Origin: Chlorobiota bacterium
GTDB lineage: Bacteria; Bacteroidota; Bacteroidia; Flavobacteriales; Flavobacteriaceae
Assembly: GCA_013151975.1 (NCBI GenBank)
Contig: JAADHG010000096.1
Coordinates: 1 to 37,008, forward strand
Reading direction: 5' to 3'
DNA: 37,008 nucleotides
A program made the position numbers and the translations under genes. Within the stretch, counting starts at the first letter, position 1, and each line of letters opens with the position of its first letter. Under the pieces are notes generated by a model. It searched no databases, was not told the DNA's origin, and was given only the letters and a program-made list of their open reading frames with translations. Positions 1 through 7,736 of this stretch are shown here, piece by piece.

Positions 1-2000
1 GAGTTAGCCGTTCTTTTTCCAGAACGATCATGGTCGTCCCAATTGTTTGCTGCTAAAATTCCAGGAACTAATACTAAACATATTAGAGCTACAGTTGGTG
101 CAAGTAATTTAGATTTAATTTTAGTTTGTAATAACTCAAACAGGGCATATACTCCAAAACCAATCCAGATAGCAAAGACGTAGAATGATCCCACAACCGA
201 GTAATCACGCTCGCGAGGTTCAAAAGGTCTTACATTGGTGTAAAACTGAATGGCAAGTCCTGTAAACAGAAAGAAAACGAGCATGGTCCAAAATAGCTTT
301 TTGTCTGTATTGAATAAAAAGAATAATCCTATTAATCCTAAAAGGAATGGTAAAAAGTAATAGGTATTTCTAGCTTTATTGTTTAATATATCACTTGGTA
401 AATTATCTTGAGGTAGGCCTAAATGTATCTCATCAATAAAATTAATACCACTTATCCAGTTACCATGCATATCGTATTTGCCTTGTATATCGTCTTGTCG
501 CCCTGTGAAATTCCACATAAAATAGCGCCAATACATATAGCCCAATTGGTATTCGAGCATATAGGCGATATTACTTCCAAAAGATGGTTTTTCTATATCG
601 AAATATTGCGGGCCATATTGTTTTAAAAAGCTGCTATAATCGCTATAATCAACTTGACCTTCATTAACACGAGCAATAAAGTCTGAAACTAATGCTCTTA
701 CCTCATTTTGCATTTGGTATTCTGGTTTTATTTTAAAATCTATAAAACCAGTATAGAGCATATAATTTTCGGCATGTTCAGCACTCCACATTCTAGGAAG
801 AATAGACGCATGTTTTGAGTTGTAATTTGGAGAGGCGTTTTTGTAATCGTTTACGATAACGTATTTGCCTTTTTCATAATCTTTTTCGTATTTAGGCTTA
901 TCATCTACATAAGGATTGTTTTCATCATAACCCGCATATTGTTCAGTAAATTGAGGGCCGTAAAATAAGTGTGTTTTAGGATATTGTTCTAAGTTGTAAT
1001 ATGCCAACAATTCTCTTGCGCTTGAAGGGTTATTCTCATTGATAACGACATTTGCATTCGCACGAATAGGAAGCATCATCCAAGAAGAGAAGCCTATAAA
1101 AATAAATAGCACACAAAGAATTAATGTATTGGTGTGTTTATAGTGTTTTTTTCTCGTATAATGTATCCCATAATAAAATAAGGCAATGGCTAACAAACCA
1201 GCAATAATACTTCCAGAATTAAAAGGTAGCCCAATAGTATTTACAAAGAACACTTCTGCAGCACTAAAAAATTTAAGCGCGTTAGGGAGTAATAATTTAA
1301 ATATAAAAAGTAAAATAGTAACCACCACAATATTTGCAAAAATGAAATTTTTAACGGTTACAGTTTTATAATTTTTAAAGAAATAAATAAGTCCAATAGC
1401 AGGAATAGTTAACAACCCCATAAAATGTACTCCAAACGATAAACCAATAATAAAAGAAATAAGAATTAACCATTTGTTTCCTCTAGGTTTGTCCATGTCT
1501 TGTTCCCAGCGTAATGCCAAATAAAATAAAACAGCCATGATTAAAGTTGCCATGGCATATACTTCGGTTTCTACAGCATTAAACCAAAACGAGTCTGTAA
1601 ATGTAAAAGCAAGACTTCCAACGAGTGCACTACCAAGAATAGCTTGCCCTTTATTTTGAGAAATGGATGTTGTTTTAATAACTAGTTTTTGTAACAAGAT
1701 AGAAATAGACCAAAACATAAACAAGATTGTAAAAGCACTAGCTGCCGCACTCATCATATTAAGCATAAGTCCAATTTGAGAAGGATCGGTTGCAAATATT
1801 GAGAAAAAAGCACCTAACATTTGAAACAATGGAGCTCCAGGAGGATGTCCAACTTGTAGTTTGGAAGAGGTTAATATGTATTCTCCTGCATCCCAGAAAC
1901 TTACTGTAGGTTCAACGGTTAAGCTATAAGTAATAAATGCGACTAAAAATGCAAACCATCCTAAAATGGTATTCCACTTTTTGAAGTTGAATTGTGTCAT
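1..2000 (-). CDS. DUF2723 family multi-pass membrane protein (3' end outside window)
   Basis: The reading frame opens with ATG at 2000 on the minus strand and stays open to base 1, so about 666 codons are present and the C-terminus is missing. I translated it by hand. The N-terminus is a hydrophobic helix followed by the motif FWDAGE and then QVGHPPGAPLFQ, which are hallmarks of DUF2723, a family related to protein O-mannosyltransferase/TMEM260-type membrane glycosyltransferases. Hydrophobic stretches recur through the first half. The last residues visible read WDDHDRSGK, also typical of the family, just before the soluble C-terminal part. Family members are usually about 1000 aa or more. The likely role is transfer of a sugar from a lipid carrier to exported proteins or a polymer, but no substrate can be read from the sequence. 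It is divergent from the tRNA-Gln gene. Confidence 0.85.
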   Translation of the reverse strand, partial: MTQFNFKKWNTILGWFAFLVAFITYSLTVEPTVSFWDAGEYILTSSKLQVGHPPGAPLFQMLGAFFSIFATDPSQIGLMLNMMSAAASAFTILFMFWSISILLQKLVIKTTSISQNKGQAILGSALVGSLAFTFTDSFWFNAVETEVYAMATLIMAVLFYLALRWEQDMDKPRGNKWLILISFIIGLSFGVHFMGLLTIPAIGLIYFFKNYKTVTVKNFIFANIVVVTILLFIFKLLLPNALKFFSAAEVFFVNTIGLPFNSGSIIAGLLAIALFYYGIHYTRKKHYKHTNTLILCVLFIFIGFSSWMMLPIRANANVVINENNPSSARELLAYYNLEQYPKTHLFYGPQFTEQYAGYDENNPYVDDKPKYEKDYEKGKYVIVNDYKNASPNYNSKHASILPRMWSAEHAENYMLYTGFIDFKIKPEYQMQNEVRALVSDFIARVNEGQVDYSDYSSFLKQYGPQYFDIEKPSFGSNIAYMLEYQLGYMYWRYFMWNFTGRQDDIQGKYDMHGNWISGINFIDEIHLGLPQDNLPSDILNNKARNTYYFLPFLLGLIGLFFLFNTDKKLFWTMLVFFLFTGLAIQFYTNVRPFEPRERDYSVVGSFYVFAIWIGFGVYALFELLQTKIKSKLLAPTVALICLVLVPGILAANNWDDHDRSGKRTAN

Positions 2001-2102
2001 AATCATTATTTGTTACTGATGGCGAATTTAACAATAAATAAATTACACGTGGCCATTTTTAAGTAAACGTTAAGGGTTTCTCATTATTTTCTTTAGAAAA
2101 TG

Positions 2103-2133
2103 CTTGCGCAACTAAAACTTTGTTATAAATTTG
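2103..2133 (+). promoter_or_regulatory. Promoter for tRNA-Gln
   Basis: A perfect Bacteroidota -7 box TAAATTTG (consensus TAnnTTTG) lies at 2126-2133. A CTTG at 2103-2106, one mismatch from the -33 TTTG, lies 19 nt upstream. The predicted transcription start near 2140 is about 13 nt before the tRNA 5' end. Confidence 0.65.
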
Positions 2134-2152
2134 CAACCTCAAAATGAGATAT

Positions 2153-2225
2153 TGGCCTATGGTGTAATTGGTAACACGTCTGGTTTTGGTCCAGAAGAGC
2201 CTAGGTTCGAACCCTAGTAGGCCAA
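2153..2225 (+). tRNA. tRNA-Gln (anticodon TTG)
   Basis: All four stems fold. The acceptor stem TGGCCTA (2153-2159) pairs with TAGGCCA (2218-2224). The D stem is GTGT/ACAC (2162-2165/2174-2177). The anticodon stem TCTGG/CCAGA (2179-2183/2191-2195) encloses loop TTTTGGT with anticodon TTG at 2186-2188. The T stem is CTAGG/CCTAG (2201-2205/2213-2217) with loop TTCGAAC. The variable loop has 5 nt and the discriminator base is A2225. The U1-A72 pair is typical of tRNA-Gln. CCA is not encoded (ACA follows), so it must be added after transcription. Confidence 0.97.
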
Positions 2226-2367
2226 CAAAAACAGAATTTCAATCTTTATTTAAGGTTGAATTTTTAGAATTTTTAAATATTTTTAAAAGGGCGAGAAGTT
2301 TATCCTGAGCGTAGTCGAAGGAAACCCTAGCGTTGTGCTGAGCTTGTCGAAGTATAGGCCAACAAAA
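2218..2367 (+). repeat. Direct repeat of the tRNA-Gln 3' end (13 bp, 137 bp apart)
   Basis: TAGGCCAACAAAA occurs at 2218-2230, where it covers the acceptor 3' strand of tRNA-Gln and its trailer, and again exactly at 2355-2367. The intervening 124 bp hold two REP-like sequences and no gene. This geometry is what a lost tRNA-integrated element or an eroded tandem tRNA copy would leave. No integrase gene is present. Confidence 0.6.
2304..2352 (+). repeat. Pair of REP-like short repeats (CTGAGC-n-GTCGAAG)
   Basis: CCTGAGCGTAGTCGAAGG lies at 2304-2321 and GCTGAGCTTGTCGAAG at 2337-2352, in the same orientation. A third copy with the same core lies upstream of queG at 20382-20398. The shared core CTGAGC...GTCGAAG in intergenic positions suggests a dispersed repeat family. 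I infer this from three copies in one window only. Confidence 0.55.
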
Positions 2368-2376
2368 CTTATGAAT

Positions 2377-2409
2377 AATCAGTCTTTTAACCGAAGGCTG
2401 ATTTTTTTT
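2377..2409 (+). terminator. Intrinsic terminator after tRNA-Gln
   Basis: The stem AATCAGTC (2377-2384) pairs with GGCTGATT (2396-2403), with one G-T pair and an 11-nt loop. Eight T follow at 2402-2409. It separates the tRNA unit from the rimP promoter. Confidence 0.75.
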
Positions 2410-2448
2410 ACACGGTATTCAGGAATATTAAAAAATCGTGTTTAAACG

Positions 2449-2481
2449 TTTGCAAAAATCAAGATAAATATTGTATATTTG
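2449..2481 (+). promoter_or_regulatory. Promoter for rimP-nusA-infB
   Basis: A perfect -33 TTTG (2449-2452) and a perfect -7 TATATTTG (2474-2481, consensus TAnnTTTG) are separated by 21 nt. Transcription would start near 2488, giving a leader of about 55 nt before the rimP ATG. Confidence 0.75.
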
Positions 2482-2506
2482 CAGCGTTGTAAGAAAAAGA
2501 ATAAGT

Positions 2507-2532
2507 GAGGGGACGAGAAGTCCCCTCTTTTT
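2507..2532 (+). terminator. Leader hairpin with U tail before rimP (attenuator candidate)
   Basis: GAGGGGAC (2507-2514) pairs perfectly with GTCCCCTC (2520-2527) around a GAGAA loop and is followed by five T (2528-2532). This has all parts of an intrinsic terminator, yet it lies between the predicted start of transcription (about 2488) and the rimP ATG at 2543. It would therefore terminate part of the operon's transcripts, or protect or process the 5' end of the mRNA. The structure is visible directly; the attenuator role is inference. Confidence 0.7.
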
Positions 2533-2542
2533 ATACTAAAAA

Positions 2543-3007
2543 ATGTTCAAAAACACAGTTAAAGCTTTACTAGATGACGCCCTCGAAGAGCGACAAGATT
2601 TGTTTTTAATTAGTTTTGATGTGTTAGAAGGTAATTCTATAAGAGTTATAATTGATGGAGATAACGGCGTACTTGTAGAGGACTGCATGTTTATAAGTAG
2701 AGCCATTGAACATAATTTAGATAGAGAAGAACAGGATTTTTCTTTAGAGGTTGCTTCGGCAGGAGCAACAACACCTTTAAGTCATGCAAGACAATATCAA
2801 AAAAATATTGGAAGAGTGTTAGAGGTTAAAACAATTGATAATAAGAAGTTTGAAGCTACACTTGTTAATACAAACGATCAAAGTATTTTTTTGGAGTGGA
2901 AAGCTAGAGAACCAAAACCAATTGGCAAAGGTAAAGTTACTGTAAAAAAAGAAGCGACACTATCTTATAATGATATAGTGGAAGCAAAAGTGAAAATAAA
3001 ATTTTAA
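2543..3007 (+). CDS. rimP: Ribosome maturation factor RimP
   Basis: The 154-aa product matches RimP in length and layout. The N-terminal alpha/beta domain includes VRVIIDGDNGV-like and EDC..ISRAIE segments (roughly residues 30-60). The family signature EVASAGATTPL lies near residues 69-79, and a C-terminal SH3-like domain ends in a lysine-rich strand. RimP binds the 30S subunit and is needed for its late maturation. It is the first gene of the rimP-nusA-infB operon and is followed by nusA after 12 nt. The ATG at 2543 is the first start after the leader hairpin. Confidence 0.95.
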   Translation: MFKNTVKALLDDALEERQDLFLISFDVLEGNSIRVIIDGDNGVLVEDCMFISRAIEHNLDREEQDFSLEVASAGATTPLSHARQYQKNIGRVLEVKTIDNKKFEATLVNTNDQSIFLEWKAREPKPIGKGKVTVKKEATLSYNDIVEAKVKIKF

Positions 3008-3019
3008 TCCAGAATAGTT

Positions 3020-4252
3020 ATGGAAAATATTGCGTTAATTGAGTCATTTTCAGAATTTAAGGACGATAAATTAATAGATCGTGTTACCTTAATGGCGATA
3101 TTAGAGGATGTTTTTAGAAATGCATTAAAGAAGAAGTTTGGCGACGATGATAATTTTGATATTATCATTAACCCAGATAAAGGCGATTTAGAAATTTGGA
3201 GAAACCGTGTAGTGGTTGCTGATGGTGAAGTAGAAGAGCCAAATCAAGAGATTTCATTAACTGAAGCTAGAAAGATTGAACCAGATTTTGAAGTTGGTGA
3301 GGATGTGTCTGAAGAGGTTAAACTTATAGATCTCGGTCGTCGAGCCATTTTAGCATTACGTCAAAACTTAATTTCTAAGATACACGAGCACGACAATACA
3401 AACATTTACAAACAATTTAAAGATCTAGTAGGTGAGATTTATACAGCTGAGGTACATCATATTCGTCATAGAGCAATTATTTTGTTAGACGATGATGGCA
3501 ACGAAATTATTCTACCAAAGGACAGACAAATCCCATCAGATTTCTTTAGAAAAGGAGAGAATGTAAGAGGGATTATTGAAACCGTTGAGCTTAAAGGAAA
3601 CAAGCCAACTATTATTATGTCAAGAACGGCTCCAGTGTTTTTAGAAAAATTGTTTGAACAAGAAATTCCTGAAGTTTTTGATGGTTTAATTACAGTGAAA
3701 AAAGTGGTAAGAATTCCTGGAGAAAAAGCTAAAGTAGCAGTAGATTCTTATGATGATAGAATTGATCCAGTTGGTGCTTGTGTTGGTATGAAAGGGTCTA
3801 GAATTCACGGTATTGTACGTGAGTTAGGCAATGAAAATATAGACGTTATTAATTATACTAATAATGTGCAATTGTTTGTTACCAGAGCATTAAGCCCAGC
3901 AAGAGTAACCTCTGTTAAGCTTGATGAAGAAACAAAACGAGCAGAAGTTATTCTTAAACCAGAAGAAGTAAGTAAGGCAATTGGCCGTGGTGGACATAAT
4001 ATTCGTTTGGCAGGACAACTTACAGGATATGAAATAGATGTCTTTAGAGAAGGTGTAGAAGAAGATGTAGAGCTTACAGAATTCTCGGATGAAATTGAAG
4101 GATGGATAATTGATGAATTTGCAAAAGCAGGATTAGACACGGCAAAAAGTGTTTTAGAACAAGATATAGTAGATTTAGTGAAACGTACCGATCTTGAAGA
4201 AGAAACAATTAGCGAAGTTGTACGAATTCTTAAAGAAGAATTTGAAGAATAA
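3020..4252 (+). CDS. nusA: Transcription termination/antitermination factor NusA
   Basis: The 410-aa protein has the NusA domain order: an N-terminal RNA polymerase-binding domain (about 1-130), an S1 domain (about 134-200), and two KH domains. The KH GxxG loops are visible as GMKGSRIHG and GRGGHNIRLAG. It ends soon after the KH region with one short helical acidic tail and lacks the duplicated acidic repeats of the longer E. coli protein, as is usual outside the proteobacteria. NusA binds elongating RNA polymerase and modulates pausing and hairpin-dependent termination. Because a terminator-like hairpin lies in its own operon leader, feedback by NusA on this operon is plausible. It lies 12 nt after rimP. 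Confidence 0.96.
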   Translation: MENIALIESFSEFKDDKLIDRVTLMAILEDVFRNALKKKFGDDDNFDIIINPDKGDLEIWRNRVVVADGEVEEPNQEISLTEARKIEPDFEVGEDVSEEVKLIDLGRRAILALRQNLISKIHEHDNTNIYKQFKDLVGEIYTAEVHHIRHRAIILLDDDGNEIILPKDRQIPSDFFRKGENVRGIIETVELKGNKPTIIMSRTAPVFLEKLFEQEIPEVFDGLITVKKVVRIPGEKAKVAVDSYDDRIDPVGACVGMKGSRIHGIVRELGNENIDVINYTNNVQLFVTRALSPARVTSVKLDEETKRAEVILKPEEVSKAIGRGGHNIRLAGQLTGYEIDVFREGVEEDVELTEFSDEIEGWIIDEFAKAGLDTAKSVLEQDIVDLVKRTDLEEETISEVVRILKEEFEE

Positions 4253-4371
4253 AAAATTATTATATATTGGATAAGAATTGAGAATACATTTAGAAGTTCT
4301 GTTTTTATTCAAAAATTATAAGTACTGAAACAAAAACAGTGAATGCTGTTAGATATTTTTAAAGGCAATTT

Positions 4372-7101
4372 ATGGCTGAAACAATTAGATTAAATAAAGT
4401 ACTAAGAGAGTTAAATATCTCCATAGATCGTGCTGTAGATTTTTTAGAATCTAAAGGCATTGAGATAGAGCATCGCCCTACTACAAAAATTTCTACAGAA
4501 GTATATGAAGTGCTTTCAGGAGAATTCCAAACAGATGCGAGTAAAAAAGTAGCCTCTAAAGAAGTTAGTGAAGCTAAATTTAAAGAAAAAGAAGAACTTC
4601 GTATTGAACGAGAACGTGAGATTGAAGAAAAACTTCAAAAAGCAGAAGCCGCTAAAAAAGAGATTGTTAAAGCTAAAACTACACTTACAGGGCCTAAGCA
4701 AGTTGGAAAAATTGATTTAGAAAAACCTAAAAAGAAATCTGTCAAAGAGAAAGAGGTGCCAGAACCTAAAAAGGAAGAAAAAGTTTCACCAAAAACAGAA
4801 ACAAAAAAAGCACCAGAAAAAGATAAAGTTGTTGAAGAGGTTAAAGAAAAACCTGTTGTTAAAAAAGCTGAAGAATCACCAAAAGAAGAGGTAATTGAAG
4901 CGACTAAAGAAGAAAAAGTCACTACAAAATACCAAAAACTTTCAGGGCCAAAATCTACAGGAGAAAAAATTGATTTAACCCAATTTAACAAACCAAAGAA
5001 AAAGAAAGAAGATAAAAAGCCTAAAGGTAACGCAAATGCAGATGCCAAAAAGAAACGACGTCGCATAAGTAAAGTTGGTGGTGGCGAGCAAAAAGGCGGA
5101 GGCCCAAGACAGGGACAAGGTAATGCTAGAGGCGGAAATAGATTTAATAATAAAGGAAGAGGTCAAAGACGACCACAGGTTGTTAAGGAAGAGCCTAGTG
5201 CAGAAGAAGTTCAAAAACAAGTTCGAGAAACTTTAGAAAAACTTCAAGGAAAATCTAGTAAAGGTAAAGGTGCAAAATATCGTAGAGATAAAAGGGATCA
5301 ACATCGTCAGCAAACCGAAATTAATCAGGAGTTAGCTGCTGCGGAAAGCAAGGTTTTAAAAGTAACAGAATTTGTTACTGCTAGTGAAGTAGCCACTATG
5401 ATGGATGTTTCAGTAACCGAAATTATATCAGCATGTATGTCACTTGGTATGATGGTTACAATGAACCAAAGATTAGATGCCGAAACCTTATCAATTGTTG
5501 CAGAAGAGTTTGGTTACCAAGTAGAATTTGTCACTTCAGATATTGAAGATGCTATAGAAGAAATTGAGGACAAACCAGAAGAATTAGAACCTCGTGCACC
5601 AATAGTAACCGTAATGGGTCACGTAGATCACGGTAAAACATCGCTTTTAGATTTTATACGTAAAGAAAATGTAATTGCGGGTGAATCGGGAGGAATCACA
5701 CAGCATATTGGCGCTTATGGCGTAGAGCTTGAATCTGGTCAGAAAATAGCATTTTTAGACACGCCAGGTCACGAAGCCTTTACGGCAATGCGTGCTCGTG
5801 GCGCACAAATTACAGATTTGGTTATAATTGTTATTGCTGCCGATGATGATATCATGCCGCAAACAAAAGAAGCCATATCTCATGCTCAAGCGGCAGGAGT
5901 TCCTATCATTTTTGCAATTAATAAAATTGATAGAGAAGCTTCAAATCCAGAAAAAATTAAAGAAGGTCTTGCTAATATGAATTTATTAGTAGAAGACTGG
6001 GGAGGAAAAATACAGTCCCAAGATATTTCGGCAAAAACGGGAGTTGGTATTGATGAATTATTAGAAAAAGTATTGCTTGAAGCAGAATTATTAGAGCTTA
6101 AAGCAAATCCAAATAAACCAGCAGTGGGAACTGTGGTAGAAGCCTTTTTAGATAAAGGAAGAGGATATGTATCTACTATTTTAGTCCAAGCAGGGACACT
6201 AAAAATAGGAGACTATGTACTCGCAGGAAAAAATAGTGGTAAGGTTAAAGCAATGCACGACGAAAGAGGAAATGATGTAACTGTTGCAGGGCCTTCTACT
6301 CCAATTTCTATTTTAGGATTGGATGGCGCACCTCAAGCAGGAGATAAATTTAACGTATTTAAAGATGAGCGTGAAGCCAAACAAATTGCAGCAAAACGTA
6401 CACAATTACAACGTGAACAATCCGTAAGAACACAACGTCACATTACGCTTGATGAAATTGGACGTCGTATTGCTCTTGGAGACTTTAAAGAATTAAATAT
6501 CATTCTTAAAGGAGATGTAGATGGATCGGTTGAAGCATTAACAGATTCTTTCCAGAAATTATCTACCGAAGAAATTCAAGTGAATATTATTCATAAAGCC
6601 GTTGGAGCAATTACAGAAAGTGATGTATTGTTAGCATCAGCATCCGATGCGATTATTATTGGTTTTAATGTGAGACCTATGGGTAATGCACGTCAAATAG
6701 CCGACAAGGAAGAAATTGATATCAGAATGTATTCTATTATATATGATGCTATTAACGACCTTAAAGATGCTATGGAAGGTATGTTGTCTCCTGTATTTAA
6801 AGAAGAAATTACAGGTAGTGCTGAAATAAGAGAAATATTTAAAGTCTCTAAAATTGGAAGTATTGCAGGATGTATGGTTACTGATGGAAAAATATATAGA
6901 AACTCAGGTATTCGTTTAATACGAGATGGAGTTGTTATTTTTACTGGGGAATTAACCTCGTTAAAACGATTTAAAGATGATGCAAAAGAAGTAGCTAAAG
7001 GATACGATTGCGGTATGCAAATTAAAAACTACAACGATATTAAAGAAGGAGATATAATAGAAGCCTTTCAGGAAGTAGAAGTTAAAAAGAAACTTAAATA
7101 A
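4372..7101 (+). CDS. infB: Translation initiation factor IF-2
   Basis: The 909-aa product is a full IF-2. The first 330 residues are Lys/Glu-rich low complexity with basic Gly/Arg patches, followed by an IF2-N-like helical domain (about 335-395). The GTPase domain has G1 GHVDHGKT (416-423), G3 DTPGHE (463-468) and G4 NKID (517-520). Beta-barrel domain 2 and the C-terminal initiator-tRNA-binding domain follow. It delivers fMet-tRNA to the 30S subunit. The gap from nusA is 119 nt without a convincing promoter, so it is probably co-transcribed from the rimP promoter. The N-terminal linker holds two related motifs, LTGPKQVGKIDL and LSGPKSTGEKIDL. Confidence 0.97.
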   Translation: MAETIRLNKVLRELNISIDRAVDFLESKGIEIEHRPTTKISTEVYEVLSGEFQTDASKKVASKEVSEAKFKEKEELRIEREREIEEKLQKAEAAKKEIVKAKTTLTGPKQVGKIDLEKPKKKSVKEKEVPEPKKEEKVSPKTETKKAPEKDKVVEEVKEKPVVKKAEESPKEEVIEATKEEKVTTKYQKLSGPKSTGEKIDLTQFNKPKKKKEDKKPKGNANADAKKKRRRISKVGGGEQKGGGPRQGQGNARGGNRFNNKGRGQRRPQVVKEEPSAEEVQKQVRETLEKLQGKSSKGKGAKYRRDKRDQHRQQTEINQELAAAESKVLKVTEFVTASEVATMMDVSVTEIISACMSLGMMVTMNQRLDAETLSIVAEEFGYQVEFVTSDIEDAIEEIEDKPEELEPRAPIVTVMGHVDHGKTSLLDFIRKENVIAGESGGITQHIGAYGVELESGQKIAFLDTPGHEAFTAMRARGAQITDLVIIVIAADDDIMPQTKEAISHAQAAGVPIIFAINKIDREASNPEKIKEGLANMNLLVEDWGGKIQSQDISAKTGVGIDELLEKVLLEAELLELKANPNKPAVGTVVEAFLDKGRGYVSTILVQAGTLKIGDYVLAGKNSGKVKAMHDERGNDVTVAGPSTPISILGLDGAPQAGDKFNVFKDEREAKQIAAKRTQLQREQSVRTQRHITLDEIGRRIALGDFKELNIILKGDVDGSVEALTDSFQKLSTEEIQVNIIHKAVGAITESDVLLASASDAIIIGFNVRPMGNARQIADKEEIDIRMYSIIYDAINDLKDAMEGMLSPVFKEEITGSAEIREIFKVSKIGSIAGCMVTDGKIYRNSGIRLIRDGVVIFTGELTSLKRFKDDAKEVAKGYDCGMQIKNYNDIKEGDIIEAFQEVEVKKKLK

Positions 7102-7121
7102 TAAGTGTTTAAAATTAATCA

Positions 7122-7156
7122 AACAAAAAAGGCAACCATAAATGGTTGCCTTTTTT
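7122..7156. terminator. Bidirectional terminator between infB and the SPOR gene
   Basis: GGCAACCAT (7131-7139) pairs with ATGGTTGCC (7142-7150). An A-rich run lies before it (7121-7130) and six T follow (7151-7156), so it can end transcription from infB on the plus strand and from the convergent SPOR gene on the minus strand. Confidence 0.85.
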
Positions 7157-7169
7157 GTAGTTCTAGTTT

Positions 7170-7568
7170 TTATTTAAGGTTCCTTTTTTCTTTTTTAGGT
7201 TTAAATATAAAGGCATTATTAAATTTTCTTTTTATTTTTAACAACGCACGATCTGCTTCTATGCGCGTTTTAAAATTACCAATCCAAATTTTATAATTAG
7301 GCGTTTCAAATTTCATATAAGTTGACCAATTAGAAAAAGAATTTTTAAATTCTAATCGCGCTTTCTTTGCCCCTGAGCGATTGCCATTATAGATTTGAAT
7401 TTTATAATTTGATTGCGATTTGTTAACTTCCTTTTTTAAATTTAACAACACATCAATATTTTTGTCTTGATTAATACTAACAATACCTTCTTGAGCGGTG
7501 ATTATGTTAATACAAAACACTGAGAACAAAAAAGTTAAAAACAAAAAATTAAAATGAGATTTAGGCAT
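7170..7568 (-). CDS. Secreted SPOR-domain protein
   Basis: The 132-aa product starts with a signal peptide (hydrophobic stretch about residues 7-24, cleavage likely after ITAQ). A short linker follows, then a SPOR-type fold at about residues 54-124: a YKIQIYNG strand, a helix AKKARLEF, the strand YKIWIGNFKTRIEADRAL, a second helix and a final strand. SPOR domains bind denuded peptidoglycan, so a periplasmic role at the cell wall or division site is likely. The copy is minimal, with no transmembrane anchor after cleavage. It sits alone on the minus strand between infB and the act operon, sharing a terminator with infB. Confidence 0.82.
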   Translation of the reverse strand: MPKSHFNFLFLTFLFSVFCINIITAQEGIVSINQDKNIDVLLNLKKEVNKSQSNYKIQIYNGNRSGAKKARLEFKNSFSNWSTYMKFETPNYKIWIGNFKTRIEADRALLKIKRKFNNAFIFKPKKEKRNLK

Positions 7569-7586
7569 AATATGTTTATTTTAGTG

Positions 7587-7594
7587 CAAATGTA
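7587..7594 (-). promoter_or_regulatory. -7 box for the SPOR gene
   Basis: Read on the minus strand, this is TACATTTG, a perfect TAnnTTTG box 18 nt upstream of the ATG at 7568. I found no clear -33 TTTG, so only the -7 element is supported. Confidence 0.5.
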
Positions 7595-7692
7595 AAGTAT
7601 ATAAACTGAAAGACATATATCTTTATTATTTAGAACCTTTATAAATTAGATACTAACACTTATGTAACATTTTCAAAATCGACTTTAAATGT

Positions 7693-7700
7693 TATTTTTG
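7693..7700 (+). promoter_or_regulatory. -7 box for the act-cox operon
   Basis: TATTTTTG fits TAnnTTTG. A TTTTC at 7670-7674 lies 18 nt upstream and may act as a degenerate -33 element. Transcription would begin near 7707. The box lies inside the 5' extension of the actA frame that begins at 7689, which argues that translation starts further downstream. Confidence 0.55.
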
Positions 7701-7736
7701 TGCGAGATTTTTATAACCAAATATTGTTCTATTTGT

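Noticed and set aside
423..1371. Plus-strand open frames at 423-626 and 1186-1371
   Set aside because: They lie antisense to the DUF2723 gene, which is supported by conserved motifs on the minus strand; the plus-strand products have no recognisable features.
2023..2030. Possible -7 box TAAATTCG (minus strand) for the DUF2723 gene
   Set aside because: It has one mismatch to TAnnTTTG and no -33 element at the right distance, so it is too weak to list.
4516..5220. Several minus-strand frames opposite the infB linker
   Set aside because: The Lys/Glu-rich codons (AAA, GAA) of IF-2 read as Phe/Ser-rich open frames on the other strand; there is no start context or homology.
7105..7296. Plus-strand open frame of 63 codons after infB
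   Set aside because: It runs through the bidirectional terminator and antisense to the SPOR gene; its composition is that of a shadow frame.
7689..7736. Upstream ATG at 7689 as the actA start
   Set aside because: The -7 promoter box TATTTTTG lies at 7693-7700, inside this extension, and the extra residues break up the signal peptide pattern. The starts at 7737 or 7782 fit better.
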